Positions 52,654 to 62,063 of a DNA stretch of 64,000 nt are shown here, one piece after another. Each line of letters opens with the position of its first letter. Within the stretch, counting starts at the first letter, position 1. A program made the translations under genes and the position numbers. The notes beneath the pieces were generated by a model, which did no database searches, was not told where the DNA came from, and saw only the letters and a list, made by a program, of their open reading frames with translations. Origin of the DNA: Mycobacteroides franklinii. Its GTDB lineage: Bacteria; Actinomycetota; Actinomycetes; Mycobacteriales; Mycobacteriaceae. The stretch lies in contig NZ_MAFQ01000006.1 of NCBI RefSeq assembly GCF_002013895.1, positions 62,001 through 126,000 on the forward strand. Direction: 5' to 3'.

Positions 52654-53130
52654 GTGCCGCGGACTATCGAGAGGGCGTGGGCGCAGGTGCAAGGCTGGTT
52701 CTGGAATCTCCTGAAACGGTGGTGGACGCTCGTCGTCGCCGCGGTCGTGGTGGCGGTGGTGGCGTTCGGGGTTACGCGGCTACACGGTGTCTTCGGTTCG
52801 AATATCGAGCTGTCCCGCCCCGGCAACGAAGCCATGGAGAACACCAACTACAACCCCAAACGCGTTCTCCTTGAAGTCTTTGGCACGAACGGGAGCACCG
52901 CGACCATCAACTTCCTCGACGAGATGGCGCAACCCCACCGCGTCGACAACGCCCCGCTGCCGTGGTCACACGAGCTGGTTACCAACGACCCCACACTCTT
53001 CGCCGATCTGCGCGCGCAAGGCACCGGCGACACAACCGGCTGCCGCATCACCGTCGACGGCATCGTCAAGGACGAAAGGACCGTCACCATCGTGAACGGC
53101 TACACCACCTGCCTGGACAAGTCCGCATGA
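52654..53130 (+). CDS. mmpS: MmpS-family membrane protein
   Basis: A 158-residue protein with one membrane helix (about 26-46) and a periplasmic domain with two Cys (GCRITVDGI and TTCLDK) that probably form the disulfide seen in MmpS proteins. GTG 52654 follows CAGGAG. It overlaps mmpL by 4 bp (ATGA). MmpS is an accessory subunit of MmpL exporters. Confidence 0.9.
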   Translation: MPRTIERAWAQVQGWFWNLLKRWWTLVVAAVVVAVVAFGVTRLHGVFGSNIELSRPGNEAMENTNYNPKRVLLEVFGTNGSTATINFLDEMAQPHRVDNAPLPWSHELVTNDPTLFADLRAQGTGDTTGCRITVDGIVKDERTVTIVNGYTTCLDKSA

Positions 53131-55997
53131 GTGCCGATCACACCCAGGATTCGCGAGCGGCCACGATCATCCGCCGGCTCGCCATACCGATCGTCTTGTT
53201 ATGGGTAGCGATCGCGGCGGTCACCAATGCGACCGTCCCCCAGCTGGAAGTGGTTGGTGAGGAAAGATCGGCGCCGCTGAACGCCGCCGACGCACCCTCG
53301 ACATTGGCGATGAGACATATCGGCAAGGTGTTCAACGAGTTCGACTCCGACAGCTCGGCGATGGTGGTGCTGGAAGGCGACAAACCCCTTGGCGCCGAGG
53401 CCCATCAGTTCTACAACACCTTGGTGCAGCGGCTGAACGATGACCGTGAACACGTGCAGCACGTCGCCGACTACTGGGGCGATCCGATCACGGCGGGCGG
53501 TTCACAAAGCAAGGACGGCAAGGCCGCATACGTGCAGGTCTATGTCGCCGGAAACCAGGGCGAGGCGCTATCCAACGAGTCCGTCGACGCCGTGCGCCGC
53601 ATCATCGCCGACACACCCGCTCCCGACGGGATCAAGGCCTACGTATCCGGTGAGGCCCCCACCATCACCGATCAGTTCGAGGTAGGCAACGCGGGCGCCG
53701 CCCAGGTCACCATCATCACCTTCGCGGTGATCGCAATCATGCTGCTGATCGTCTACCGCTCACTCGGCACCACACTATTGGTGCTGGTCACGGTCATGGT
53801 GGAGCTCTCTGCCGCGCGTGGAATCGTTGCGGCACTGGGCCATACGGGCTTGATAGGTCTGTCCACCTATGCGACGAATCTCTTGACCATGCTCGCCATC
53901 GCGGCAGGTACTGACTACGCGATATTTTTCGTCGGCCGCTATCAGGAGGCTCGTGCGGCCGGTGAGGATCGTCTGGCCGCTTACCAGACGATGTACAAGT
54001 CGACCGCTCACGTCATCATCGGCTCGGGTCTGACCGTCGCGGGCGCATTGTTCTGCCTATCGTTCACGCGACTGCCCTACTTCCAAACCCTTGGTGTACC
54101 TGCTGCTCTCGGGGTGCTGGTGACGCTGACCGCGGCGCTGACCCTGGCCCCCGCCGTACTGGTGATCGCCGGACACTTCGGCCTGATGGAGCCCAAGCGC
54201 GCCATGCGGACTCGTGGATGGCGCCGGATCGGCACGGCGATTGTGCGCTGGCCCGGGCCGATTCTCGTCGTCTCGTGCATCGCGACGCTCGTCGGACTGC
54301 TCGCCCTACCGGGGTACAAGACCACCTACGACGGCCGCATCTACATGCCGAGCTCGGTTCCGTCCAACGTGGGATATGCCGCGGCCGAACGTCATTTCTC
54401 CGTCGCTCGGCTGAACCCCGAACTTCTCATGATCGAAGCCGATTTCGACATGCGCAATCCCGCGGGCATGGTCCTGCTGGAACGCGTGGCCAAGTCCGTT
54501 CTCCACGCCCGCGGCGTGGCTCTGGTCCAATCGATCACCCGACCCCTCGGTACACCAATAACCCACTCTTCCATTCCATTTCAAATAAGCGCATCAAGCG
54601 CCAGCCAGTTGATGAACCTCTCTCAGCAGCAGAACCAGGCCCTGTATCTCACACAACAGGCCGATCAGATGACGCAGACCATCGGTGTGCTGAAACAGCA
54701 ACTCGCACTGCAGAAACAAAGCGCGGCCATCACGCACGAACAAACCGAGGGGTTCCAGCAGACCGTGGCGGTAGCGCAGGACCTGCGAGACAAGATCGCC
54801 AATTTCGACGATCAGTTCCGGCCCATACGCAACTACTTCTACTGGGAACCGCACTGCTTCGACATCCCCTTCTGCGCGGCGCTGCGATCCGTCTTCGACG
54901 CCCTGGACGGTATCGACGAACTCGTCGATGCACTCCAAACCGTCACCGGAAGCCTCAACAAGCTCGACGCGTTACAGCCCAAACTTGTGGACCTGATACC
55001 GCCGCAGATCTCCATCCAGGAGAAGAACCGCGACCTGACCCTGTCCAACTACGCGATCAACAACGGCACCAATACCCAGAACGAAGAGTCCACCCGCACC
55101 GCAACGGAATTGGGCAAGGCCTTCGATGACGCCAAGAACGATGACTCCTTCTATCTGCCTCCGGAGGCGTTCGACAATCCCGCGTTCAAACGCGGCATGA
55201 AGCTCTTCATGTCCCCGGACGGCAAGGCCGCGCGGATGATCATCACCCACCAGGGAGATCCGCAGACCTCCGAAGGAATCGCGCACATCGACGCGATCAA
55301 GGAAGCGGCCTTCGATGCCGTCAAGGCCACTCCGCTGGCCGACGCCAAGATCTACGTGGCCGGAACGGCCTCGGCATACAAGGACATTGCCGACGGGCAG
55401 AAATACGACCTGCTGATGGCCGCGCTGGCCTCACTGGGCCTCATCCTGCTCATCATGATGTTCCTGACGCGCAGTCTGGTCGCCGCGCTGGTGATCGTGG
55501 GGACGGTGGCACTGTCACTGGCGGCATCATTCGGGATGTCAGTGGTGGTGTGGCAGTACATCTTCGGAATTCCGCTGTATTGGGTCATCTTCCCGCTGGC
55601 GGTGATCATCCTGCTGGCGGTCGGGGCCGACTACAACCTGCTATTGATCTCCCGATTCAAGGAAGAAACCAGCGCCGGACTGAAGACGGGCATCATCCGA
55701 GCCATCGCCGGCACCGGTGGGGTCGTCACTGCCGCCGGACTGGTGTTCGCGGTGACGATGTCCTCCTTCGTCTTCAGCGATCTGCGTGTTCTCGGCCAGA
55801 TCGGTACCACCATCGGCCTGGGGCTGCTCTTCGACACCCTGGTGGTGCGATCGTTCCTCACACCGGCGATAGCCACCATGCTGGGCCGCTGGTTCTGGTG
55901 GCCCATCAACATCCGCACTCGCCCCATGCCGAGACCGTTTGGGGCGAAACCCTCCGGGACCGAAGATGCGACCGGACCGATCTCGGTGGGCGGGTAG
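53127..55997 (+). CDS. mmpL: MmpL-family RND transporter
   Basis: A 956-residue transporter with 12 expected membrane helices, two large periplasmic regions (about 45-195 and 420-750, the second with a long coiled coil of Gln-rich heptads around 500-570) and the paired Asp-Tyr motifs GTDYAIFFVGRYQEA and GADYNLLLISRFKEE that couple proton flow. The length and Gln-rich coil place it with MmpL4/5-type exporters. Start ATG 53127 overlaps the mmpS stop; a longer frame upstream is rejected. Siderophore or drug export is likely. Confidence 0.93.
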   Translation: MSADHTQDSRAATIIRRLAIPIVLLWVAIAAVTNATVPQLEVVGEERSAPLNAADAPSTLAMRHIGKVFNEFDSDSSAMVVLEGDKPLGAEAHQFYNTLVQRLNDDREHVQHVADYWGDPITAGGSQSKDGKAAYVQVYVAGNQGEALSNESVDAVRRIIADTPAPDGIKAYVSGEAPTITDQFEVGNAGAAQVTIITFAVIAIMLLIVYRSLGTTLLVLVTVMVELSAARGIVAALGHTGLIGLSTYATNLLTMLAIAAGTDYAIFFVGRYQEARAAGEDRLAAYQTMYKSTAHVIIGSGLTVAGALFCLSFTRLPYFQTLGVPAALGVLVTLTAALTLAPAVLVIAGHFGLMEPKRAMRTRGWRRIGTAIVRWPGPILVVSCIATLVGLLALPGYKTTYDGRIYMPSSVPSNVGYAAAERHFSVARLNPELLMIEADFDMRNPAGMVLLERVAKSVLHARGVALVQSITRPLGTPITHSSIPFQISASSASQLMNLSQQQNQALYLTQQADQMTQTIGVLKQQLALQKQSAAITHEQTEGFQQTVAVAQDLRDKIANFDDQFRPIRNYFYWEPHCFDIPFCAALRSVFDALDGIDELVDALQTVTGSLNKLDALQPKLVDLIPPQISIQEKNRDLTLSNYAINNGTNTQNEESTRTATELGKAFDDAKNDDSFYLPPEAFDNPAFKRGMKLFMSPDGKAARMIITHQGDPQTSEGIAHIDAIKEAAFDAVKATPLADAKIYVAGTASAYKDIADGQKYDLLMAALASLGLILLIMMFLTRSLVAALVIVGTVALSLAASFGMSVVVWQYIFGIPLYWVIFPLAVIILLAVGADYNLLLISRFKEETSAGLKTGIIRAIAGTGGVVTAAGLVFAVTMSSFVFSDLRVLGQIGTTIGLGLLFDTLVVRSFLTPAIATMLGRWFWWPINIRTRPMPRPFGAKPSGTEDATGPISVGG

Positions 55998-56000
55998 AGA

Positions 56001-56789
56001 TCAGCTGGGCTGGGCCCACGGCTCCGTGGGCAGCGGGGCGCCAGTCTCTAAGAAGGACTTGAGGTTTGACAGTACCGCCGCCCATCCCCCGCTGGCCTGC
56101 GCGTACTCGGTGGGGCTCGCGAGATCGGCATGCGTGACGGTCAGCCGCACGATGTCCTGGTACGGCTGAATCAGGAAGGTGACGGTGGAGATCGCGCCGT
56201 CGGCACCGCCCGCCGGGTCGGCCCACGTTGTCACCAGTTTGCGTGGCGGATCTGCCTCCACCACCGTGCCCACCACATCGGCGATGCCGGAGCCATCCAC
56301 TCGCCGATGCTCCCAACGTGAACCCTGTTGCCAGTCAGAAACATTCGCATGTCCCCAATACTGGCCACTGAGCTCGGGATCCGTGATGGCCTGCCAGACC
56401 TTCTCCGGAGTGCTGTTGATGTAGGTGGTGTAGACGAAAGTTGGTTGAGACATGTTTGACTCCTCAGCTCGCCGCTTGATCGCACTGAGCGCCCGCAGCC
56501 GCGGGCGCTCGAACTTGTCGATCCACCGTTCCTGAATCTCATGCAGCGGAACCGGATTGAGATAGTGCAGCTTCTCCCGGCCGCGCCGCACGGTGCTGAT
56601 CAGGTTGGCAGATTCGAGTACACCCAGGTGTTGAGTCACCGACTGTCGCGCCATTCCGACGCCGTCGCATAACTGGCTCAGGGTCTGACCGTTGTGTTCA
56701 TGCAGCCGATCCAGCAGCGCACGCCGAGTGGAATCGGCGAGAGCCTTGAAGACATCCTCAAGAGCAGGATCTGGATCGGACGGGGACAC
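56001..56789 (-). CDS. ArsR regulator fused to SRPBCC (AHSA1-like) domain
   Basis: A 262-residue fusion. Residues about 10-95 form an ArsR winged helix (VFKALADSTRRALLDRLHEHNGQ, then GMARQSVTQHLGVLESANLI). Residues about 125-250 are an SRPBCC/AHSA1 domain (TFVYTTYINSTPEKVWQAITDPEL, ASGGWAAVLSNLKSFLE). GTG 56789 is preferred; the upstream ATG lies inside a long palindrome. Such fusions are often a regulator with its own ligand pocket, but here no metal-binding Cys of ArsR is visible, so the ligand is probably organic. Confidence 0.87.
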   Translation of the reverse strand: MSPSDPDPALEDVFKALADSTRRALLDRLHEHNGQTLSQLCDGVGMARQSVTQHLGVLESANLISTVRRGREKLHYLNPVPLHEIQERWIDKFERPRLRALSAIKRRAEESNMSQPTFVYTTYINSTPEKVWQAITDPELSGQYWGHANVSDWQQGSRWEHRRVDGSGIADVVGTVVEADPPRKLVTTWADPAGGADGAISTVTFLIQPYQDIVRLTVTHADLASPTEYAQASGGWAAVLSNLKSFLETGAPLPTEPWAQPS

Positions 56790-56795
56790 GCCATC

Positions 56796-56821
56796 ATTAT
56801 GCAGGCAATTACCTGCATAAT
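56796..56821. promoter_or_regulatory. Operator of the ArsR-SRPBCC gene (10-bp inverted repeat)
   Basis: ATTATGCAGG (56796-56805) and CCTGCATAAT (56812-56821) are perfect complements with a 6-bp centre. It ends 7 bp before the GTG start and also sits 5 bp from the end of the upstream serine hydrolase gene. Confidence 0.75.
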
Positions 56822-56825
56822 GCAA

Positions 56826-58157
56826 TCAGTGCGACGCAGCAGCATCCATCAGCTGTTTCAGCATCTGGGGCCGTGGATCAGCGTCGATCGCCACCTCGGT
56901 GTTCATCACAATGGCCGCTCCCACGCCACGTACCGTGTCGATCTTGACGTACGAAGCGGTACCCACCTCGCTGCCGGCATGTTGCCACTGCCCATCAGCG
57001 TCCCCACGCAGTCTGTGCCAGGCGTACCCCTGAGAAATGAACGGCAGCGGAGCCTCCGACGACGCCATGATTTCTGGAGAGACCTGGTCCGCCAATGCCG
57101 CCGACGCCTGAACGCGCGGAAGCACCTCTACACCGTCCAGCACGCCGCCGCCCAGCCACAGGCGGGCCCATCGCGCCAAGTCAAGCGAGTTGGATCGCAG
57201 ACCGCCATCGGGCGTAAGACAGCTTGCGTACGGCGAGTATTCGGCATGACCCGTGTAGTCATCGGCGATTCCCGCAGGTATCAGGTTGCGGTAGTCGAGC
57301 CACATGCCCTTCTTCACGCCATTCTCAAACCAGGCATGTGGATACGCCCGCCGCCCGTCCGGGATGCGGTCACGGTCGAAATCAGAATTGACCATTCCTG
57401 CCGGCCGTAAAACATGCTCGCGGCAGTAATCGGCGAAGGGCTGGCCCGTCACCGCATGTACGAGAAAACCTGCCACATCAAATCCGATGTCGGAGTACAT
57501 ATGCACCTGTCCGGGCTTCGATTTCGTGAAGTTCTCTTCACGGTTGTACGTCCACCCACGCGGTGCCGGCGTGAGAAAGTCATGGAGCCATCGACCTAGC
57601 TCACCCGAATCTGGAGCGGGGCCAGTGCGCGGAGCGTATCCATACGGACCCAATTCCGGACCGGTGGTCAGCGGCGTCAGGTGAGCCAGCAAGTGCCGGA
57701 TGGTAATCGGGATATCCGGGTAATACGGGCTGCGCACACTCCTCGGGCCGTAGGCTTTGCTCTCCGCCAGAACATCATTCACATCAGTATCGAGGCCGAT
57801 GCGCCCCGCCGCCACCAACTGCAGCACGGCCGTCGCCGTAATCGTCTTACTTACCGACCCGATGTTGATGGTGCTCAGTGCCGTCATCGGTTGCCCTGCT
57901 CTCGCCACTCCCCACCCATCGGCATACACCGTGCGCTCACGAGTGACTGCCGAAACACTGCACCCCAGAACATGTTTCGACTCGGTCAGTCTCATCAGGT
58001 CATTTTTGAGGCCCGCCGGCAACGACGGCGTCTGATCACCCTCACCGGACTCACGCACATCGCCCGAGGACGAGCAGGCGACCATACTGCCGGCGGCCAC
58101 CGCCAACGCTGCAGCGGACACGCCAGCAATAATCTGACGCCTGTTCGGCTGCGTCAC
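56826..58157 (-). CDS. Serine beta-lactamase-like lipoprotein (class C/EstB fold)
   Basis: A 443-residue protein with a signal containing RR and a lipobox (SMVAC) near residue 27. The catalytic Ser-x-x-Lys is in SVSK (GSVSKTITATAVLQ), the YxN-like motif is YSD in MYSDIGFDVAGF, and HAG in QHAGSEVG replaces KTG. This is the pattern of DD-peptidase/esterase-type beta-lactamase-fold enzymes; hydrolysis of beta-lactams is possible but not shown. GTG 58157 with GGAGAG upstream is preferred to TTG 58169. A hydrophobic Tat/Sec signal suggests cell-surface location. Confidence 0.85.
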   Translation of the reverse strand: MTQPNRRQIIAGVSAAALAVAAGSMVACSSSGDVRESGEGDQTPSLPAGLKNDLMRLTESKHVLGCSVSAVTRERTVYADGWGVARAGQPMTALSTINIGSVSKTITATAVLQLVAAGRIGLDTDVNDVLAESKAYGPRSVRSPYYPDIPITIRHLLAHLTPLTTGPELGPYGYAPRTGPAPDSGELGRWLHDFLTPAPRGWTYNREENFTKSKPGQVHMYSDIGFDVAGFLVHAVTGQPFADYCREHVLRPAGMVNSDFDRDRIPDGRRAYPHAWFENGVKKGMWLDYRNLIPAGIADDYTGHAEYSPYASCLTPDGGLRSNSLDLARWARLWLGGGVLDGVEVLPRVQASAALADQVSPEIMASSEAPLPFISQGYAWHRLRGDADGQWQHAGSEVGTASYVKIDTVRGVGAAIVMNTEVAIDADPRPQMLKQLMDAAASH

Positions 58158-58246
58158 AGAACTCTCCAATCACTACAGCGCGCACGATCTCGAGTCGGCG
58201 ATGTGAGATCCGCGAGATCCCTGAAAGCCTTGTCCACCAATGAAAA

Positions 58247-58275
58247 ATGGCCGGGTGCTGAGTGCACCCGGCCAT
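58247..58275 (-). terminator. Intrinsic terminator of the EthA-like gene
   Basis: Arms ATGGCCGGGTGC (58247-58258) and GCACCCGGCCAT (58264-58275), perfect 12 bp with a 5-nt loop. On the minus strand it is followed by TTTTT, 12 bp after the stop of the monooxygenase gene. Confidence 0.9.
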
Positions 58276-58286
58276 TCTCCAGATAT

Positions 58287-59798
58287 TTATCTGCCTACTG
58301 CAACGGGCGCTTCGTGCGAAGACGTCACCGGGCCGGGTATCGCCGACCCTGCCGCTCCGCGGCTGAAACGCACGCCCTTGTCGGCGACCTTCCCGTACTT
58401 GAGCACGGGCAGCTCACGGAAGTAGTTCTGGTACGAGCGCCATGGAGCCAGCGGCACCTGGTGCGGCACCGCACTCTCCGCGCGGGTGACATACCCGGAG
58501 ACCAAGTCCTCCAAGAACGGCAGTCGCTCGCTGGTCGGGGGCTCGACCGGCCACACGACCGTCTGGCCCTCTTTGTCCATGTACTTGAGCAGGCGGCAGG
58601 CGTACTGCGACACCAGATCAGCACGCAGGGTCCATGAGGCGTTGGTGTACCCGAAGGTGAAGATGAAGTTCGGCAGACCGGTCAGCATCAAACCCTTGTA
58701 GCTCACCGAATCCGCGGGGTTCACCTGCACACCGTCCACCACAGGCTTGAGCCCACCGGCCAGCTGAACATTCAAACCCGTTGCGGTCACGATGATATCG
58801 GCCTCGAGTTCCTCACCCGACTCCAGCAGGATGCCCTTGGGCGTGAACCGCGCGATGCGGTCGGTGGCTATGGAGGCAGTGCCCTTGCGTAGGGCGCGGA
58901 ACAGATCCGAATCCGGCACGACGCACAACCGCTGATCCCACGGGTTGTACTTCGGGGTGAAGTGCTTGTCCAGGTCGAAATCGGGCAGCTGACGCTTCAA
59001 CAGCGCACGCAGAATCCCCTTCATCCGCTCCGGGTCGCGGCGGCTGGTCTGGTAGCTGATGAAGCTGACCATCTGGTTCTTCCACTTCACGATCGGGTAC
59101 GCGATCGATGCGGGCAGCTTGCCCTGCAGCGCCACGGCAAGCGCGTCGGTAGAGGGCAGCGACACCACGTAGGTGGGAGAACGCTGCAGCATGGTGACGT
59201 GCCCCGCGGTTCCGGCCATCGCGGGAACCAGCGTCATGGCTGTCGCCCCACTGCCGATCACAACGACCTTCTTGCCGGCGTAGTCCAGGTCCTCGGGCCA
59301 ATGCTGTGGATGGATCACCTGGCCGGTGAAGTCCTCGACACCCTCGAACTCCGGCGTAAAGCCTTTGTCGTAGTTGTAGTAGCCGGTGCACGCGAGGAAG
59401 AACCGCGTGGTGAACTCGACGATCTCGCCCTCATGCTCTGCCCGAACCGTCCAGAGCCCCTGCTCGGAAGACCACTCGGCGCCGACGACCTTGTGACCGA
59501 ACCGGATCTTCTTGTCCACGCCGAACTCGCGGGCGGTGTCGGTGACGTACTCGCGAATGGAGGTTCCGTCGGCGATGCCCTTGGTGCTCGTCCACGGACG
59601 GAAGTTGAAGCCCAGGGTGAACATGTCAGAGTCGGAACGGATGCCCGGGTAACGGAACAGATCCCAGGTACCGCCGATACGCTCGCGCGCCTCCAGCACC
59701 ACGACGTCCTTGCCCGGCAGGTCGCGGGCAACATGGCAGGCCATGCCGATCCCCGAGATTCCGGCGCCCACGATGACAATGTCGACATGTTCGGTCAT
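58287..59798 (-). CDS. ethA: EthA-like FAD-containing Baeyer-Villiger monooxygenase
   Basis: A 503-residue flavoprotein very like M. tuberculosis EthA: VDIVIVGAGISGIGMACHV (FAD), GGTWDLFRYPGIRSDSDMFT, FTGQVIHPQHW matching the BVMO signature FxGxxxHxxxW, VVVIGSGATAMTLVPAMA (NADPH), and DIIVTATGLNVQL. EthA oxidises ketones and thioamide prodrugs such as ethionamide. The divergent TetR gene is EthR-like, which strengthens the call. The C-terminus has an extra Ala/Ser-rich tail. Orthology versus one of several BVMO paralogues cannot be settled here. Confidence 0.87.
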   Translation of the reverse strand: MTEHVDIVIVGAGISGIGMACHVARDLPGKDVVVLEARERIGGTWDLFRYPGIRSDSDMFTLGFNFRPWTSTKGIADGTSIREYVTDTAREFGVDKKIRFGHKVVGAEWSSEQGLWTVRAEHEGEIVEFTTRFFLACTGYYNYDKGFTPEFEGVEDFTGQVIHPQHWPEDLDYAGKKVVVIGSGATAMTLVPAMAGTAGHVTMLQRSPTYVVSLPSTDALAVALQGKLPASIAYPIVKWKNQMVSFISYQTSRRDPERMKGILRALLKRQLPDFDLDKHFTPKYNPWDQRLCVVPDSDLFRALRKGTASIATDRIARFTPKGILLESGEELEADIIVTATGLNVQLAGGLKPVVDGVQVNPADSVSYKGLMLTGLPNFIFTFGYTNASWTLRADLVSQYACRLLKYMDKEGQTVVWPVEPPTSERLPFLEDLVSGYVTRAESAVPHQVPLAPWRSYQNYFRELPVLKYGKVADKGVRFSRGAAGSAIPGPVTSSHEAPVAVGR

Positions 59799-59809
59799 GA
59801 GAGCTAGGC

Positions 59810-59848
59810 TATCGACGCAGTGTCGAGAAAGTCAACAGTATGTCGATA
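59810..59848. promoter_or_regulatory. EthR-like operator between ethA-like and ethR-like genes
   Basis: TATCGAC (59810-59816) and GTCGATA (59842-59848) are outer inverted arms; GTGTCGA (59820-59826) and GTCAAC (59831-59836) lie between. Repeated TCGA/TCAAC words resemble the long EthR operator of M. tuberculosis, to which several EthR dimers bind. Confidence 0.7.
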
Positions 59849-59872
59849 ACTTTATAGAATGCGCAGGTAGAC

Positions 59873-60511
59873 GTGACAAAACCGGCAACGAGAGGCCGCA
59901 AAACCACGCGTCCCTCCGGGGACGAGCGGATACAGGCCATCCTGACCAACACCGAGGAACTGCTCGGGCAACGCCCACTGACGGATATCTCCGTCGATGA
60001 TCTGGCGCGTGGAGCCGGCATCTCGCGTCCCACGTTCTACTTCTATTTCTCCTCCAAAGAGGCCGTACTGCTGACGTTGGCCGAGCGGATCATCGAAGAG
60101 GCCGACGCCAACGTCGCCGGCATCAACCCGGCCGCCATGACAAGCCCGGCCGAGTACTGGCGTGCCGTGATCAAGGCCTACTTTGACGCCTTCGGCTCCC
60201 ACCGGGCCCTCACCGTCGCGTTGTCCAGCATGCAAGGAACAAGCCCTGAGCTGGATCAACGCTGGTCCGAGGTGACAGAGAACTGGGTCTCCAACACGAC
60301 ACTGGGCATCGAGGCCGAACGCACCCGCGGCGCCGCGCCGACGACGATTGCCGCGCGCGATATCGCCATCGCACTCAACCTCATCAACCAGGCGATGATG
60401 CGAGCCACCTTCACCGGGCAGCAGCCCGCGGTCGACGACGACAAGGTGGTCGATACGCTGCTCCACGTCTGGCTCAATGCGATTTACGGAGGGGTCTGTG
60501 CGAATTCGTAG
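59873..60511 (+). CDS. ethR: EthR-like TetR-family repressor
   Basis: A 212-residue TetR protein. The N-terminal region RPSGDERIQAILTNTEELLG and the helix-turn-helix ISVDDLARGAGISRPTFYFY, followed by FSSKEAVLLTLAERI, are close to M. tuberculosis EthR, as is GIEAERTRGAAPTTIAAR. It starts at GTG 59873, divergent from the EthA-like gene. EthR represses ethA in M. tuberculosis. It overlaps the downstream alcohol dehydrogenase gene by 14 bp, so the repressor may also control that operon. Confidence 0.9.
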   Translation: MTKPATRGRKTTRPSGDERIQAILTNTEELLGQRPLTDISVDDLARGAGISRPTFYFYFSSKEAVLLTLAERIIEEADANVAGINPAAMTSPAEYWRAVIKAYFDAFGSHRALTVALSSMQGTSPELDQRWSEVTENWVSNTTLGIEAERTRGAAPTTIAARDIAIALNLINQAMMRATFTGQQPAVDDDKVVDTLLHVWLNAIYGGVCANS

Positions 60512-61610
60512 TGCGGTGCTGCACGCAGCACCGATCGAAAGGCCGTACCGAGACACTCAGCCGCTGAAAGTCGTTGAACTGGAACTCGACCCGCCGGGCC
60601 CCGGCGAGGTACTGGTCCGGATCGAGGCCGCGGGGCTGTGTCACTCGGATCTGTCGGTGGTCGATGGGAACCGGATTCGCCCGGTGCCCATGGCACTCGG
60701 CCACGAGGCGGCCGGTGTCATCGCCGCAGTGGGCCCCGGTGTTCGCGACGTCTCCCCCGGCGATCACGTGGTGCTGGTCTATGTGCCGAGCTGCGGTGCC
60801 TGCCGATACTGCTCCTCGGGTCGGCCCGCGCTGTGCCCGGACGCCGCGGCGGCGAACGGTCTCGGCGACCTGATCCGCGGCGGCACCCGCCTGCACGATC
60901 TGGACGGCACCGAGGTACGTCACCACCTGGGCGTCTCAGGTTTCGCCGATCATGCTGTGGTGGACCGTAATTCGGTGGTCGTCATCGACAAAAACGTTCC
61001 CCTGGACACGGCGGCCCTCTTTGGCTGCGCCATGCTGACCGGTTTCGGAGCGGTCACCCACACCGCCTCCGTGCGCCCGGGCGACTCGGTCGCGGTCTTC
61101 GGATTGGGTGGCGTCGGGCTGGCCGTCGTGATGTCGGCGGCCGCCGCCGGCGCGGGTGAGGTACTGGCCATCGACCCGGTGCCCGCCAAACGCGAACTGG
61201 CCCTTGAACTCGGCGCCACCAGCGCCTGCGCACCCGACGAGGCCCCCGGCGGTCACGACTGGGTGTTCGAAGTGGTCGGCTCGGCCGCCGTACTGGAGCA
61301 GGCGTACGCGCTCACCGGCCGCGGCGGCGGCACCGTCTCGGTGGGCCTGCCACACCCCGACGCACGAATCACCCTGCCCGCATTGAATATTGTCGCCGAG
61401 GGCCGCAGCATCCTGGGCTCGTACATGGGATCGGCACAGCCGCAGCAGGACATCCCGGCCATGCTGGCTTTGTGGCGGGCGGGCCGGCTGCCGGTGGAAA
61501 AGCTCAAGTCTGATGACCTGCCGCTGGGCGATATCAACATCGCGCTCGATGCGCTCGCCGACGGCCACGCCGTGCGCCAGATTCTGCGGCCGGGCACGGT
61601 GACGGCGTGA
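60498..61610 (+). CDS. Zinc-dependent alcohol dehydrogenase
   Basis: A 370-residue MDR enzyme: catalytic zinc ligands in GLCHSDLSVVDG (Cys) and LGHEAAGVI (His-Glu), four structural Cys in SCGACRYCSSGRPALC, and NAD binding at VFGLGGVGLAVVMSA. GTG 60498 follows GGAGG. It overlaps the ethR-like gene upstream and the thioesterase gene downstream (GTGA), forming one transcript. Likely oxidises an alcohol or S-(hydroxymethyl) adduct; the exact substrate is not known. Confidence 0.9.
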   Translation: MRIRSAVLHAAPIERPYRDTQPLKVVELELDPPGPGEVLVRIEAAGLCHSDLSVVDGNRIRPVPMALGHEAAGVIAAVGPGVRDVSPGDHVVLVYVPSCGACRYCSSGRPALCPDAAAANGLGDLIRGGTRLHDLDGTEVRHHLGVSGFADHAVVDRNSVVVIDKNVPLDTAALFGCAMLTGFGAVTHTASVRPGDSVAVFGLGGVGLAVVMSAAAAGAGEVLAIDPVPAKRELALELGATSACAPDEAPGGHDWVFEVVGSAAVLEQAYALTGRGGGTVSVGLPHPDARITLPALNIVAEGRSILGSYMGSAQPQQDIPAMLALWRAGRLPVEKLKSDDLPLGDINIALDALADGHAVRQILRPGTVTA

Positions 61611-62059
61611 CCAAACCCGAACAGCCGGCCATCCCCACCAAGGCCGACTTCCCGGTACACCGTCGGCATCAAACCCGTTGGGCCGATAACGATGTCTATG
61701 GGCACGTCAACAACGTCGTCTACTACGCCTGGTTCGATACCGCCGTCAACGGCTGGCTGATGGAGGCCGCCGGATGCGATATTCGCGATCTGCCCGCCAT
61801 CGGCGTCGTGGCCGAAACCTCGTGCAAGTACTTGGCAGAGGTGTCCTTTCCCGATGAGCTGTCCATTGGCCTGGCCCTGAAGCACCGCGGCCGCAGCAGC
61901 GTCATCTACACACTCGCGGTATTCAAGGTCGTCGACGGCGTTGTCGAGGAGACCCCCCGCGCTCTGGGCCGATTCGTCCATGTCTACGTGGACTCCGATG
62001 CCCGCACACCTGTCCCCATCCCCGAGCAAGTAGCGACAGCTCTCGAACAGTTGAGGTAA
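61607..62059 (+). CDS. 4HBT-type acyl-CoA thioesterase
   Basis: A 150-residue hot-dog-fold protein with RRHQTRWADNDVYGHVNNVVYYAWFDTAVN, containing the catalytic Asp of the 4-hydroxybenzoyl-CoA thioesterase family in DNDVYGHVNN, and VVAETSCKYLAEVSFPDEL. It hydrolyses an acyl-CoA thioester. GTG 61607 overlaps the dehydrogenase stop, and the next gene begins 4 bp after its end. Confidence 0.88.
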   Translation: MTKPEQPAIPTKADFPVHRRHQTRWADNDVYGHVNNVVYYAWFDTAVNGWLMEAAGCDIRDLPAIGVVAETSCKYLAEVSFPDELSIGLALKHRGRSSVIYTLAVFKVVDGVVEETPRALGRFVHVYVDSDARTPVPIPEQVATALEQLR

Positions 62060-62063
62060 CAAC

